64,000 nt of DNA, taken from assembly GCF_009727055.1 (NCBI RefSeq), contig NC_052350.1, forward strand, positions 35,054,607-35,118,606. The letters are read 5' to 3'. Shown one piece after another: positions 22,517-35,809 of this stretch. The DNA is from Benincasa hispida (lineage: Eukaryota > Streptophyta > Magnoliopsida > Cucurbitales > Cucurbitaceae). The notes under the pieces were generated by a model. The model did not search any database. It worked only from the letters and a program-made list of their open reading frames with translations, and was not told the DNA's origin. The position numbers were made by a program, and so were the translations under genes. How positions within the stretch are numbered: the first letter of the stretch is position 1; every line of letters starts with the position of its first letter.

Positions 22517-22918
22517 TTCAATTCCCTCTAGGAACTTGTAGATCAACCTGATGGGGTCAAACCTATAGGGTGTAAGTGGATCTACAAGAGAAAACGAGAT
22601 GTAGATGGAATGGTGCAGATCTTTAATGCTAGACTCATGGCAAAAGGTTATACCCAGGTTGAGGGAGTGGACTATGAGGAAACTTTCTCACCCGTTGTCA
22701 TGTTGAAGTCTATCAGGATTCTCCTGTCCACAATCACATTTTATGATTATGAGATATGGCAAATGGACGTTAAGACTGCCTTTCTGAATGGTAATCTTAA
22801 GGAGACCATTTACATGACTCAACCATAGGGGTTTATTGTTCCAGATCAAGAGCAAAAATTTTGCAAGCTTAATAGGTCCATTTATGGATTGAAACAAGCA
22901 TCTAGATCCTGGAACATT
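22517..22918 (+). pseudogene. Copia reverse transcriptase fragment
   Basis: Continues the RT frame after the solo LTR (VDQPDGVKPIGCKWIYKRK). The open frame 22610-22828 has LMAKGYTQVEGVDYEETFSP, VVMLKSIRILLS and IWQMDVKTAFLNGNL, RT blocks of Ty1/copia. After a stop, YGLKQASRSWNI follows, and then the sequence jumps into the LTR at about 22919. The YVDD catalytic block, RNase H and the polypurine tract are missing. Confidence 0.9.
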
Positions 22919-25900
22919 GTTAAGTGCTACAAATGGTCTGATCTTGACCATTCATGTGGAGACATGTGAGCGGAGGTATCCTATACAAAGATTTTGTATA
23001 AGACCAGACCACGAGATGATTAGTCTCTTTATATAACGCCATTGATAATTGAGTACATTTCACTAAAATGACTATAGGTGACATGACCTTAATCTTGAGT
23101 GAGTTGGGAACTCCTGCCTATGAGGGTGGTCCTTTGATTTGTATGGGTGAGAGTAGCCAGAATGCCAACTAAACAAGCCTACCATTTTGGGGATTCGTCT
23201 GATTGGGAAGCTAGGAACTCAGCTACACAAGACGAAATTCACTCCTTCCCCGAAGTAGGTGTAGTAAGATGAGTTGCTCCTTTAAGGGCTGATCTCCGGG
23301 TCTTGAACATAGTGGCCACCACTTCTCTTTGAAAGAGAGGACTCAGTCATACTAGGACTATGACTTATTATTCATTAGAGGAATCATTGGTACTTAAGGA
23401 GTTAGATTGTAATATAGGGGCAAACGGTAAATTGGTTCAAATTATATTATGAGCCAATTTATTGAAGGGTCATCACATTGTTGATTGGTCATATGGACAA
23501 CATAAAAAAAAAAAAATATATATCTGTCATGTGAAGAATGTATTGTCGGTCTTTAGTGGAGTGACAATGGTTAACAGATGTGGATCTCATGATTAAAGAT
23601 TTAATCAGTATATTCACATACCATTGGAGCTTCCTCTATAGGTTTATAAGGCCTTGGTAGCTCAATGGATTCATGTGAGAATTAGTTTTGGTGTTAGTTT
23701 GAGTGTTCAAATTAACAGAGAGAATTTGAGTTATATATGATATTAATTAAAATTGGTTCAGATTATATGTGATATAATTGATTTGATGTATTAGATACAT
23801 TAATTGAAGGAAATGATATAAATATGATTTATATTAAATAAAGGAGAAAAGTACTATGGTTTAAATATTACATATGATGTGATATTAAAACTATAGGTTA
23901 TAAATATAATATGATAAGTTAGTTATTATATTTATTTATAATAAAAACAATTATGAGATAAATTGTTTAGTTGGTTTTTTCTTTTCTCCATTAAATGTGA
24001 AAGTGGGAGGTTATTTTCAGTTTTAATAACTGACGAATAAAATGAAAAAAGTTTTCATTTTATGAATGATCGCTTCATTATTGATTTACTAATCGATCGC
24101 TCACGAGAGACTAAACGATCGAGCAAGAGATTACTAGACGATTGGCTAGACAATTACTCACGAGATTGAGAGATTGTTAGACGATTTGCTAGACGATTGC
24201 TCACGAGAGCGAGAGATACTAAACGATCAAGTACCCACTGTCTATACGATAGACAAAACCTTTCTCCTACTTCCTTGTGATGGAACACGAGACATACGCA
24301 GCGGAATAAGGATCTAATTACACTCCAATTGCTTTTAATTAAAAGGAAATTAACATGCAAATGAAGGAAAAAAACAGTAAATTAATAGGGATAGAATACA
24401 AACTTTGTAGCTCCCGAAAAGCACTTTTCCTCGCTGAATCTCGACCGAACTCTTTCGGACCACCACTAGAGCTAACCTACTATCCTCTGGACTCAGAATC
24501 GGTTGTGGGACCCGATGGATGAAGAACCCAAGAGAGAGAAAAGAGATGGAAAAAGAATTTTGGCAAAAATGAAAAGTTTTTCATCCAATTTGAAAGTCCA
24601 AATTTATAGAAAAGAGTCATGCAATATTTACATGAAATAAATTCATAAAAACCCAACACCTCAAAATCCACTATCTAAGTGGGCTTGATGTCTCCACTAT
24701 AAGCCAACACCTAGCCCACTATCTTGTTAGTGGAATTATCCAACAAAAGTTTGGATTTTCCCACTAATTTTAGTCAAAGGGCAAAATAGTCATTTTGTCA
24801 AAGTCAAACTTTGACCAAAAAGTCAACATTTTGACTTTTATGATTTTTTTCATGTTGACTAATTTTAACCTCCTGAGCATGAATCCGCATTCATTTTCTC
24901 GAAATTCAAATCACATTTGAATATAAGGTCGGTCAAAGTTTGACTTTTCAAAGTCAAAAGTCAACTCTTTGACTTTTTACATCTTTGACCATTTCCATTA
25001 TTTCTGAGCTTCTGAATATGAACGTATTCATATTCTTGATATTTAAATCACATTTAAATATTAAAGTTGTATCTGAAAAACTGAAAAAACCGACCACTAT
25101 ATCACATATACTTGTTGATTTCTCTCTCTTCATCTAATTCGAACAATTCGAATTATTCTATCATACTGTTCTAAGTTTATACCATATGAGCTAGTAAGGG
25201 AACCTAATGGACCTATAGATCATGGGCTCCAACGATCCAAGATTAGCTGGCTAAACTCTTTAGACAAAGCTAATCAACATTCGTTAACTCACGGGTCATT
25301 CCACCATAGTCCTGTAGTTGCACTCCCCCCACTATAGATATATTTGTGTCCATATGATATAACCATGATTAGTAAGTTAATCCTTCACAAGTTGTTCGTA
25401 ATCTTGGCTGGGTCATAAAAACCGTTTGAGACTACATCTTGTTCCTCAAGATCTACTGATCCTCTAATGAACAATTTGTTTAAGGTCCAACCTATAAACC
25501 GAACCCCTCTCGGGCCAAGGAGAGGGAGGGGCCCCTTGTTCAAGACCTAGATTCAATACTAAAGGGAACAACCTATCTACTATCCTTATAACAGGTAGAA
25601 GTGAATTCCGTCTTGCACCCTATGTTCCCAGCTATCCACATGATCTTACCCCTGAAATGGGAGGCTTATTGGGCCAGCGATAATGAGCTGCCCTCACCTA
25701 TGTAGATCTAAGGATAATTCCGAGTGAACAAGAGTTCATAGTTAGCTCAGGATTAAGATTAAGTTACCTAGGTTATCAATTAACGAAATAGTCAGTTTTA
25801 TACATAAAACGGCGTTTAGAACGTAAAAAGTGACTATTTCATGGTTCAGTCTTATGCAAACTCTTTACATAGGATGCCCCCACTTTCATGTCTCTACATG

Positions 25901-26604
25901 AACGATTTAGGATCACATCGTTTGTACTAACTACAAAATCGGCCACATCCATAATGTCCCCAGAATAAGGCGCCCAACCTTATTCATATACTATAGACCA
26001 TTTTGGCTATATATTTGAACTTGATCCACATTTATGTCACTATATAAAGTTCAAACTACATTAAATAACCTCAGGACCTTAGTTTATTGAATTCAAGATT
26101 ACAATTTCAATAACAATTTTATCGAAAAACAAAACAGAATATGTTTATCAATTTACAAACTACGAGTTTTAGGACATAAAATTCAACAACTTAATTGTGT
26201 ATTCGATCGTATACTTCCTCCTTCCCTCTACCAAATTCACACAGAGCTCACACCTCCTGGATTCTTACTTTGAGAATACCAAGGTTGCCGAGTGGTAGTG
26301 TCAAGGGTTGCTGTTCGAGGATCAGACTATTTTTTATTGTGACGAGAACGAAAGGTTGCTAGACGATTGCTCACGAGAGCGAGATATTGTCCAACGATTG
26401 CTCACGAGAGCGAGAGATTTCCAGAAGAAGAGTTCTTCAAAGGTATGTCTCTCAATTCCTTTTGTTTTAATAAGAAAGCGTGCTGTAATTTTCTCTATAA
26501 TGCATAACTGTTCTTGTATGTTTGTGAATGCATTTATTCTTTCACAATGGGCTTGGAAAGATCTTACTTCCGCTCAGTGGTTCTCTTGAATAAGAGATCC
26601 TTCA
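22919..26604 (+). repeat. Copia 3' LTR (family I), 5' part deleted, interrupted
   Basis: It starts inside the LTR (TAAGTGCTACAAATGG equals about 2284 in the 5' LTR), runs to 24277, is broken by a reverse solo LTR (24278-26188), and resumes to end GAATAAGAGATCCTTCA at 26604. About 285 bp of LTR start are missing together with the 3' end of pol. The frame at 26308-26589 is LTR sequence (twin of 3747-4028). Confidence 0.88.
24278..26188 (-). mobile_element. Reverse solo LTR (family II) in the copia 3' LTR
   Basis: On the minus strand it opens TGTTGAATTTTATGTCC (tip at 26188) and closes GTGTTCCATCA (24278), the same ends as the outer family II LTR. It is 1911 bp. The flanks CCTTG (24273-24277) and ACTTA (26189-26193) each differ by one base from ACTTG, the sequence at the matching place of the uninterrupted 5' LTR (about 3626), so they are a decayed target duplication. 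Confidence 0.85.
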
Positions 26605-26810
26605 ATGAATACTTGGACTTTATGTGGAGACATAAACTTGGATTAGGTTAGGTACCTATTTCTGGAGATACTATTGAATATGACCCGCTTTATGATTGTT
26701 ACAAATGTTGTAAAGTGTCATAAACGATGTGGTCAGTTCGTTCATGTAAAGACATATGAGCAGGAGTATTCTAGACGATGAGATTGTGTAAGACAGACCA
26801 CGAAATAATC

Positions 26811-28810
26811 TGTAACATCACGCATATTTTTTTTATATAATAATGTAATTTCAGTAACGTTATCCTTGGTAATTCAATAATTGCTTGGTCGAAGGGCATT
26901 TTTGAAATTTTGGATCTCAAGTATAAATACAGGAATTTAAGTTTGGCGGAAAAATTAAAATTATTAAATTTTGAATTTCAATGTGAAGGTTATGGCAGGA
27001 ATTAATTTTCCTTTCGAAACGGAAAGAAATTATTATAATTACACTTTCCTTTTTAATTATTATATTTTAAAAGCCCCATCAAGTATTATATTTTAAAACC
27101 CCCATCAATCCTACATTTATTAGTATCTTTTTTTTAAAAAAAAAAAAAAACCCACCAACACTCTACTTCTTCTTCCTCAAACGGCAAAACCCCCCCAATT
27201 TTTTCTTCTTCTTTCCTTCCAAACCCATGAATGTCATTTCCCTCACTGCCCAGTTTTTGCCGCCGCGTCTCCCTCGCTACCATTCCGAACGACTTGCGCC
27301 TCCCTCACCGCCATTCAGATCTGAACGTCGCGCTTCCTTCACTCTCTCATTAGACTCGCCGCCACGCGAGAGAGATTCCTCGTCAATCGCAGCACCTCAC
27401 CGGCTCAGATTTGACCAGTTACCGCTTCTTCACACTTCGCTAGACCCAGAACCGTCGTCGGCTGTCTTCTTTGTCGCCGTCGGACTTGTTCTAGGTAAGG
27501 TTGTGGTAGCTCAATTCGATCTCTTAGCCATTAACGTTGGGTTTCGTCATTTTGATTCACAGTTGTTGGGTTTTTATTTGAAGGTGAGTTTTAGTGAAAC
27601 TTGGAATTTAGAGGGAGCACCGTTAAAGGAAATTGGAAGTGACCTTCATCCTTTGGGTAAGTTTTTGAATATTTTGGACTTGGGTCTGAAGTGTTGCTGT
27701 TATGGTTGAACTGAAATTGTTTGAGTTGTTTTCAGTGTTAGAGCCGCTACTTCTAGTTACCGTTATAGTTTGGCCGTCGGAGCTTCGTTATCCATAAAGT
27801 TTCGATTGAGGTAAGTAATCTTACCACTGGAACTGCCCACGGGCCAGGCTTTAGTTGTATGCTAGCGTGATGAGTGTATGTTATGGTAAATGTTAGCATG
27901 TTGATTGACAGTATGACCTGAATCAAAGTATGTTCTGGCACGAGTTCTGATTTGTTTACATACACACCTAAGTACCTTGATCGTTAGTGATGTGATAGTA
28001 GTGTTTGTCATATGTCATGTCTGATCTGCTGGTGTTGAGGCTACTTGGCATGTTGTGGACATTATGAGTGTAAGGTATAATGAATATAATATGTTGTTAA
28101 GAATCATGTGTATGTGATGAAGCCATGGTATCAAGGATTTTCATGTATGTTTTAGAATTGTACAATGTTGATTCTTAGAACGTTAAGACTATGTGAATAT
28201 CCTCATTGATTAGTTAGATGCTGACCAGTTTGTGTTTCCTTTGGGATTCACCAGTTTGTGTTTCCTTCGGGATTCAACAGTTTTGTGTTTTCTTCGAATT
28301 CACCAGTTTTGTGGGCATACTTAACTACAATAGGATAGGCCTCAGTCTCTTGTTTGTTCCATATGTTTATGTGCCATATGCGGGTATCTAGAGGACATAG
28401 ATACCTAGCCTGACCCTAGTGGTGGGGTTACTTACTGAGCATTTCATACTCATTCTTTCTTATGTTGATGTTTCAGGAAAAGGTAAATATGTACCGGCAA
28501 TGGCGCAACAGAATTCGTGATCGTGTCACTGGGACTAGACCTTTTCGCTTCTACATATTGAAATCTATTATTTGGTTTTACTATTTAAAATTTATTACTA
28601 AGGATTATTTCTTTTATATGCCATTGATTAGCTTTTAAGAATTTTGGGTACCCTATTAACTGTTTTAACAATTGCATTTAATAAACGCCTTATGAACTTC
28701 TCTTGTTTAATTTACATTTATTTCAAATAACTGAGCATCGTTTTAAACTCTGTGCATGCATTTATTTTAGTAACGGCCTTACCTAAGTCCTAGGGGGTCG
28801 GTTCGTTACA
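26811..28810 (+). repeat. Gypsy 5' LTR
   Basis: 2000 bp, beginning TGTAACATCACGCATATT and ending GGGGGTCGGTTCGTTACA. A 160-codon frame lies at 27227-27709. It starts in a pyrimidine-rich, GC-richer part that resembles an LTR transcription-start region, matches no protein I recognise, and is frameshifted in the other LTR copies. Confidence 0.88.
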
Positions 28811-28812
28811 GT

Positions 28813-28825
28813 TGATATCAAAGCC
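28813..28825 (+). other. Primer binding site, tRNA-Met type (gypsy)
   Basis: TGATATCAAAGCC, two bases after the 5' LTR. It differs from TGGTATCAGAGCC by two G-to-A changes. It confirms the LTR boundary and plus orientation. Confidence 0.8.
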
Positions 28826-29545
28826 CATGTTTTGGGTTCTGTAGACTGACTTACTATGTAAGTCTAGATTGTCCTTGTGGCCCATGAACGGATTCCTCGT
28901 CATCGCCAGGTACGTCTTATCAATTACAAGTTTTATGATAGTTGTGCATTAAAATATTTGTTTAGCTTAAATGCACCAGTTATGTTCTAATGCTAGGTCA
29001 GTGACTCGTTAGAAGTTATTATAAGAGGATTATCAGGTACGATACTACAAAAGGAGAAAAGTTAAATAGAGTAAATTATGAGGTCACTTGGTACTAGTTA
29101 ATCTCATGGAAATTATGTTAGGAACGAACAAATATATGTCTCGGTTCAGAGATGCTAAATATTGATGAAACTATGTAGAGTTATCAATCTAGGAATGAAG
29201 GTATTTAAATGTTTAAGCCAATGAATAAAATTGTCGAGACAAGAATTGATCAAGGATTAATGTTATGTTTTTGTGTTGGATAGTGCAATCGGTGGTAGTA
29301 TAAATCCATAGGCCAGTACTCAAGTATAAGGTTAAAAGTTGTTTTATGAATAAGGAGGAAAAGAAAAAGAGTCTATAAATTTATTGAAGGTTTTAAGGTA
29401 TTAAGAACCCAACATTTCGAGAAGAATTTTAGAAAGGATTCATAAGTCATAATCATTTGGGTAATACTACGACTTGATGGAGTAGGCAAAGTATATGTGA
29501 TGATATGAAGAATTCTTTTGGAATATCTAGCTAAGTTGATATCAA
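28826..29545 (+). other. Gypsy leader and start of internal region, no readable gene
   Basis: AT-rich, without an open frame that resembles gag. It is repeated with many small indels at 34735-35500. The true continuation probably lies at about 35503, where the repeated copy runs past the point at which this copy stops. Confidence 0.55.
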
Positions 29546-32500
29546 TAATTATATTTATTTATAATGAAAAAACCAACACCTGGTATCAAGAAAATAAAGC
29601 ATTTAAGGTGCAAATTGACTCCTAAATTAGTGGCCTTCCTAATATTTGTTTTCTTCCAGTTAAATGTGAAGGGGATAAGCAATTATTTTCAAGTTTTAAT
29701 ATCTAAATATCTGAATAGTCCCGACGAATTAAATAGGAAAAAAGTTTTCATTGGTCTTGGCCCACAATAAGAATGATACAGACAGAGTTGCATAAGTTGA
29801 ATCTTGACTAATCAGAACAGTAAACTCGAGTCAGGCTCAACAAACGCAGAGACCCCTAAACGATCGAGAAAGAGATTACTAGACGATTGGCTAGTACAAT
29901 TACTCACGACGATGAGAGATTTGTTAGCGATTTGCTAGACCGATTGCTCACGAGAGCGAGAGATACTAAACGATCAAGTACCCACTGTCTATACGATAGA
30001 CAAAACCTTTCTCCTTACTTCCTTGTGATGAACACGGACATACGCACGGAATAAGGATCTAATTACACTCCAATTGCTTTTAATTAAAAGGAAATTAACA
30101 TGCAAATGAAGAAAAAAACAGTAAATTATAAGGGATAGTAATACGAAACTTTGTAGCTCCCGAAAAAGCACTTTTCCTCGCGAATCTCGACGAACTCTTT
30201 CGGACCACCAACTGTAGAGCACCTTACTAATCCTCTGACTCAGCATCGGTTGTGGGACCATGGATGAAGACCCAAGAGAAGAGGAAAAGAGATGGAAAAA
30301 AGGAATTTTTTGGCAAAAATGAAAAGTTTTTCATCCATTTGGAAGTCCAAATTTATAGAAAGAGTCAGCCATATGTTACATGAAATAAATTCATAAAAAC
30401 CCAACACCTCAAAAATCCACTATCTAAGTGGGCTTGATGTCTCCACTATAAGGCCAACACCTAGCCCACTATCTGTTAGTGGAATATCCAACAAAATTTG
30501 GATTTTCCACTAATTTTGTCAAAGGGCAAAATAGTCATTTTTGTCAAAGTCAAAACTTGACCAAAAAGTCACATTTTTGAGCTTTTTTATGATTTTTTTC
30601 ATGTTTGACTAATTTTAACCTCCTGAGCATTGAATCCGCATTCATTTTCTCGAAATTTCAATCACCATTTGAATATAAGTCGGTTCAAAGTTGACTTTTC
30701 CACAGTCAAGTTCAACTTCTTATGACTTTTTTAATCGTATTGCACCATTTCCATTATTTCTGAGAGCTTCCTGAATATTGAACGTATTCATTATTCTTTG
30801 ATATTTTAAATCACATTTAAATATTAAAGTTGTTATCTGCAAAAATAAAAAAAAAGAAAAAAACCGACCACTATTATCACATTATACTTGTTGATTTCTC
30901 TCTCTTTCATCTATTGCGAAACAATTCGAAATTATTCTATCATAACGTTTCCTAAGTTTTACCTATAGCTATAAGGGGGAACCTAAATGGACCTATATGA
31001 TCATGGGCGTCCAAACGATCCAAGATTAGCTGGCCTAAAACTCTTTAGACAAAAGCTAACAACATTCGTTAACTCACGGGTCATTTCCACCATAGTCACT
31101 GTAGTTCGCATCTCCCCCCACTATAGATATATTTGGTGTCCATATGATAAACCATGATTAGTAAGTTAATCCTTCACAAGTTGTTCGTAATCTTGGCTGG
31201 GTCTCATAAAAAACCGTTTTAGAGACTACATCTGTTCTCAAGATCTACTGATCTCTAATGACCAATTTTGTTTAAGTCCAACTATAACATCCGAACCGCC
31301 TCTCGGGCCAAGGAGAGGAGGAAGGTCCCTTGTTCAAGACCCTAGATTCAATACTAAAGGGAACAACCTATCTACTATCCTTATAACAGGTAGAAGTGAA
31401 TATCCGTCTTGCACCATGGTTCCCAGCTATCCACATGATCTTACCTGGAAATGGAGGCTTATTGGGCCGCGAGTAATGAGCTGCCTCACCTATGTAGATC
31501 TAAGGATAATTCCGACGGGTGAACAAGAGTTCATAGTTTAGCTCAGGAATTAGAATTAAGTGACCTAGGTTATCAATTAACGAAATTTAGTCAGTTTTAT
31601 TAATAAAACGGCGTTAGAACGTTAAAAAGGGACTTATTTTCATGGTTCAGTCTTATGCAAAAACTCTTTACATAGGATCCCCCACTTCAGGTCTTACAAT
31701 GAACGATTTAGATCACATCGTTCTGTACAATAACAAAATCGGGCACATCCATTAATGTCCCCAGAATAAAGGCGCCCAACTTATTCATATTACTAAGACC
31801 CATTTTTGGCCTATATATTGAAAACTTGATCCACTATTTTATGTCACATATAAAGTTCAAAACTACATTAAATAGACCTTCAGACCTTAGTTTAATGTGA
31901 ATTCAAGTATTACAATTCAATAAACAATTTTATCGATAAACACAAAACGAATATGTTATCATTACAAACTACGAGTTTTTAGTGACATAAAATTCAACAA
32001 CTTAGATTGGTGTATTCTGATCGTATACTTCCTCCTTCCCTCTAACCAAATTTAACACAAAGCTCACACTCCTGGATTCTTACTTTGAAGAATCCAGGTT
32101 TGCCGAGGTGTAGTGTCAAAGGGTGCTGTTCGAGGATTCAGACTATTTTTATTGTTGACGAGAACGAAAGGTTGCTGACGATTGCTCACAGAAGAGCAAT
32201 ACTTTGTCCAACGATTGCTCCGAGAGCGAGAGATTTCCAGAAGAGAGTTCTTCAAAGGTATTGTCTCTCAATTTCCTTTTGTTTTAATAAGAAAGCTGGC
32301 TGTAGATTTTCTCTATTAATGCCATAAACTGTTCTTGTATGTTTGTGAATGATTTATTGTTTTTCTTTCACAATGGGCTTGGAAAGATTCTTACTCCGCC
32401 AGTGTTCTCTTGAATAAGAAGATCCTTCAATGAATACTTGGACTTTATGTGGAGACATCAAACTTGGATTAGGTTAGGTTACCCTATTTCTGAGATACTA

Positions 32501-35500
32501 ATTGAATATTGACCCGCTTTAGTGAGTTGTTACAAAATTTGTAAAGTGTCATAAACGATGTGGTCAGTTCGTTTCATTGTAAAGACATATGAGCAGAGTA
32601 TTCTAGAACGATGAGATTGTGTAAGACAGACCACGAAAAAATCTGTAACATCACGCATATTTTTTTTATTATAAATTATGAATTTCAGTAACGTTATCCT
32701 TGTAATTCAAATAATTGCTGTCGAATGGCATTTTTGAATTTTGATCTCAAGTATAAATTACAGGAATTTAAGTTGGCGGAAAAATTAAAATTATTAAAAT
32801 TTTGAAATTTCTCCATGATTGTGAAGTTATTGGCAGGAATTAATTTTCCTTGTCGAAACGGGAAAGAAATTATTATAATTACACTTTCCTTTTAATTATT
32901 ATATTTTAAAAGCCCCATCAAGTATTATATTTTGTTAAAACCCCCAATCAATCCTACATTAGTTAGTATTTTTTTTTTTAAAAAAAAAAAACCCACCAAC
33001 ACTCTACTTTCTTCTTCCTCAAACGGCAAAACCCCCCCAAATTTTTCTTCTTCTTTCCTTCCAAAACCCATGAATGTCATTTCCCTCACTGCCCAGTTTT
33101 TGCCGGCCGCGTTCCCTCGCTACCATCCGACGACTTTGCGCCTCCCTCACCGCCATTCAGATCTGAACGTCGCGTTCCTTCCACTCTCTTCATTAGACTC
33201 GCCGCCACCGAGAGAGGATTTCCTCGTCAATCGCAGCACCTCACCGGCTCGAGATTTGACCAGTTACCGCTTTTCACACTTCGCTAGACCCAGAAACCGT
33301 CGTCGGCTGTCTTCTTTGTCGCCGTACGGACTTGTTCTTAGGGTATGTGGGCTTCAAATTCGATCTCTTGCCATTAACGTTGTGGTTTCGTATTTTTGAT
33401 TCACAGTTGTGGGGTTTTATTTGAAGGTGAGTTTTAGTGAAACTTTGGGAATTTAGAGGGAGGCACCGTTAAAGGAATGGGAATGAACTCATCTCTTGGG
33501 ACCGTAAGTTTTTGAATATTTTTGGACTTGGGTCTGAAGTGTTGCTAGTTATGGGTAAACTGACAATTGTTTGAGTTGTTTCGTTTAGAGCCGCTACTTC
33601 TAGTTACCGTTATAGTGGTTGGCCGTCGGAAGCTTCGTTATCCATAAAGTTTCGATTGAGGTAGTAATCTTCACCACTGGAACTTGCCCACTTGGCAGGC
33701 TTTAGTTGTATGCTAGCTGAATGAGTGTATGTTATGGAAATGTTTAGCATGTTTGATTGACAGTATGACCTTTGAATCAAAGTATGTTCTGGCACGAGTT
33801 CTGATTTGCTTTACATACCACACCTAAGTACTGATCGTTAGTATGTGATAGTATGTGTTTTTCATATGTCGATGCTCTGATCTGCTGGTGTTGAGCGGGC
33901 TACTTGGCATGTTGTTGGACTTATGAGTGTAAGGTATACATGAAGTTGTAATAAGTATTGTTAGTTAAGGTAAGTTCAGTGTGTATGGTGATGAAGCCGA
34001 TGGTTATGCAAGGATGTTTCATGTATGGTGTTTAGAATTGTTTACAAATGTTGATTCTGGTATTAGCGATTTAGAGACTATGTGGAATATCCTCTCATTG
34101 ATTTGTTTAGATGCTGACCAGTTTGTGTTTCCTTTGGGATTCACCAGGTTTTGTGTCCTTCGGGATCACAGTTTTGTGTTTTTCTTCGAATACCAGTTGT
34201 GGGCATTACTTATACACAATAGGAGTAGGCCTCAGTCTTCGTTTTGTTCCATATGTTTTGTGCCGATATGCGTGGTATCTAGAGGATGATAGATACACTA
34301 GGGGCTGACCTTTAGATGGTGGGTTACTTACTGACGATTCGATACTCATTCTTTTCTTTATGTTGGATGTTTCAGGGAAAAGGTAAAATATGTACCGCGC
34401 AATGGGCGAAGTCAGAATTGCGTGATCTGTCTACTGGGACAGACCTTTCGCTTCTACATATTGAAAGTCTATATTTGGATATTTACTATTTAAAATTATA
34501 CTAGGTATTTCTTTATATGCCATTGATTAGCTTTAAGAATTTTGGTACCCTATGTTAACTTTATTAACAATTGACATTTACTAAAGCCTTTGAACTTTCT
34601 CTTGGTTTAACATTTACATTTATTTCAAATAAACTGAGCATCGGTTTTAAACTCTGGTGCATGCATTTATTTTAGTAACGGCCTTACCTAAAGTTCCCTA
34701 GAGGGGTCGTCGTTAACAGTTGGGATCGAGAGCCCAGTTTTGGGTCTTGTAGGACTGACTTACTATGTAAGTCTAGATTGTCCTTGTGGCCCATGACGGA
34801 TTCCTCGTCATCGCCAGGTACGTCTTGATCATTACAAGTTTTATGATTAGTTGTGCATATTTAGATTTGTTTAGCTTTTAAAATGGCACCCCAGGTTTTA
34901 TGTTCTGAATGCAGTCAAGTGACTCGTTAAATTTTATTACAAGAGGATTGAGTCGGGTACGATACGTCAAAAGGAGAAAAGTTAAATAGAAAGTAAATTA
35001 TTGAGGGTACACTTGGTGACTAGATAATTACCTCATGGATAAATATGTTAGGAACGAACAAAAATATGTGCTCGGTTCAGAGATGCTAAATATTGATGAA
35101 AACTATGGAGAGTTTATTCATCTTAGGAATGAAGGTATTATAATTGTTTAAGCCACGAATGAATAATTGTCGAGATGCAAGAAAGTTGATCAGAGGATGT
35201 GAAGATGTTTTTTGTTTGGATAGTGCATCGGGGATGGTAGGATATAATCCATAGGCCAGACTCCAAGTATAAGGTTAAAATGTTGTTTTATGAATAAGGA
35301 GGAGAAAGAAAAGTAGTCTAGTAGATTATTTTGATAAGGTGTGTAATGGTGATTAAGAACCAACATTTCGGAGAAGAATTGTAGAAAGAATTCATTAAGT
35401 CATAATCCTATTGGGAATGCTACGACTTGAGGTGGAGTAGGCAAACGTATTTGTGATGACTATGAAGAATTCTTTTGGAATATCTTAGGCTAAGTTGGAT

Positions 35501-35502
35501 AT
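29546..35502 (+). repeat. Indel-ridden second copy of 23928-29540 (probable misassembly)
   Basis: Collinear with the whole preceding block. It repeats the copia 3' LTR tail, the reverse solo LTR, the copia LTR end, the family II fragment, the gypsy 5' LTR (32644-34718), the primer site (about 34719) and the leader. Differences are mostly single-base insertions and deletions scattered every 10-30 bases, with few substitutions. The copy is about 6% longer than its source. Because it copies a composite of several unrelated elements, it cannot be a new transposition. Raw long-read sequence used to fill a gap explains it best; an old segmental duplication fits less well. Frames in it (32932-33399, 33981-34289) are not genes. 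Confidence 0.85.
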
Positions 35503-35784
35503 GCATTGAAACATAAGTCAAATAAGTTAGGCATGGAGTTTGTGACTTAAAGGGAGATAAAAGCACAGGTGTTTATTTGTTTGGGTTGAAGGATTATTGT
35601 AAGAGTACCTAGATTAAATTCATAGCGTTATTGTGATGAGGAGATCCAAAAGTTAGGCAAATTTGAACCAAACAAAAGTCTTTTCGGAGCTAAAAGCATG
35701 AAAATTGGCAAAGGAGGAATTCTACAAGAGGAAAATTCTTAGTGAGAGATATAAATTTTATTGGAGGAGTTGAAAGTAAAATAT
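35503..35784 (+). other. Degenerate gypsy internal sequence up to the gap
   Basis: Continues beyond the end of the source block, with no counterpart elsewhere in the window, so its accuracy cannot be judged. No open frame. Confidence 0.4.
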
Positions 35785-35809
35785 NNNNNNNNNNNNNNNN
35801 NNNNNNNNN
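35785..35809. other. Assembly gap of 25 N
   Basis: Exactly 25 N. A fixed small gap right after a noisy block fits a gap-filling step that did not close; the true distance is unknown. Confidence 1.

Larger units (their letters stand above)
1999..26604 (+). mobile_element. Ty1/copia element, complete in outline, dead and multiply interrupted
   Basis: The order is 5' LTR (about 1999-4043), Met-type primer binding site, long leader, gag (18422-19039), pol fragments (protease, integrase, reverse transcriptase) and a 3' LTR that lacks its first part (22919-26604). It sits inside the family II solo LTR, between CCTATTGT and ATGAATACTTGG. The left end is eroded: the family start TGTTGGGATTGG reads TCTTTAGAATTGG, and the target duplication is lost on the left. 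Later insertions lie at 4981-6994, 8115-17893, 20646-22511 and 24278-26188. Stops, frameshifts and missing catalytic residues show that it is not functional. Confidence 0.85.

Noticed and set aside
27227..27709. 160-codon frame as a gene
   Set aside because: It lies inside the gypsy LTR; the other LTR copies are frameshifted and no domain is recognisable.
32932..33399. 155-codon frame as a second gene like 27227-27709
   Set aside because: It is the noisy duplicate of the same LTR, with the reading phase changed by indels.
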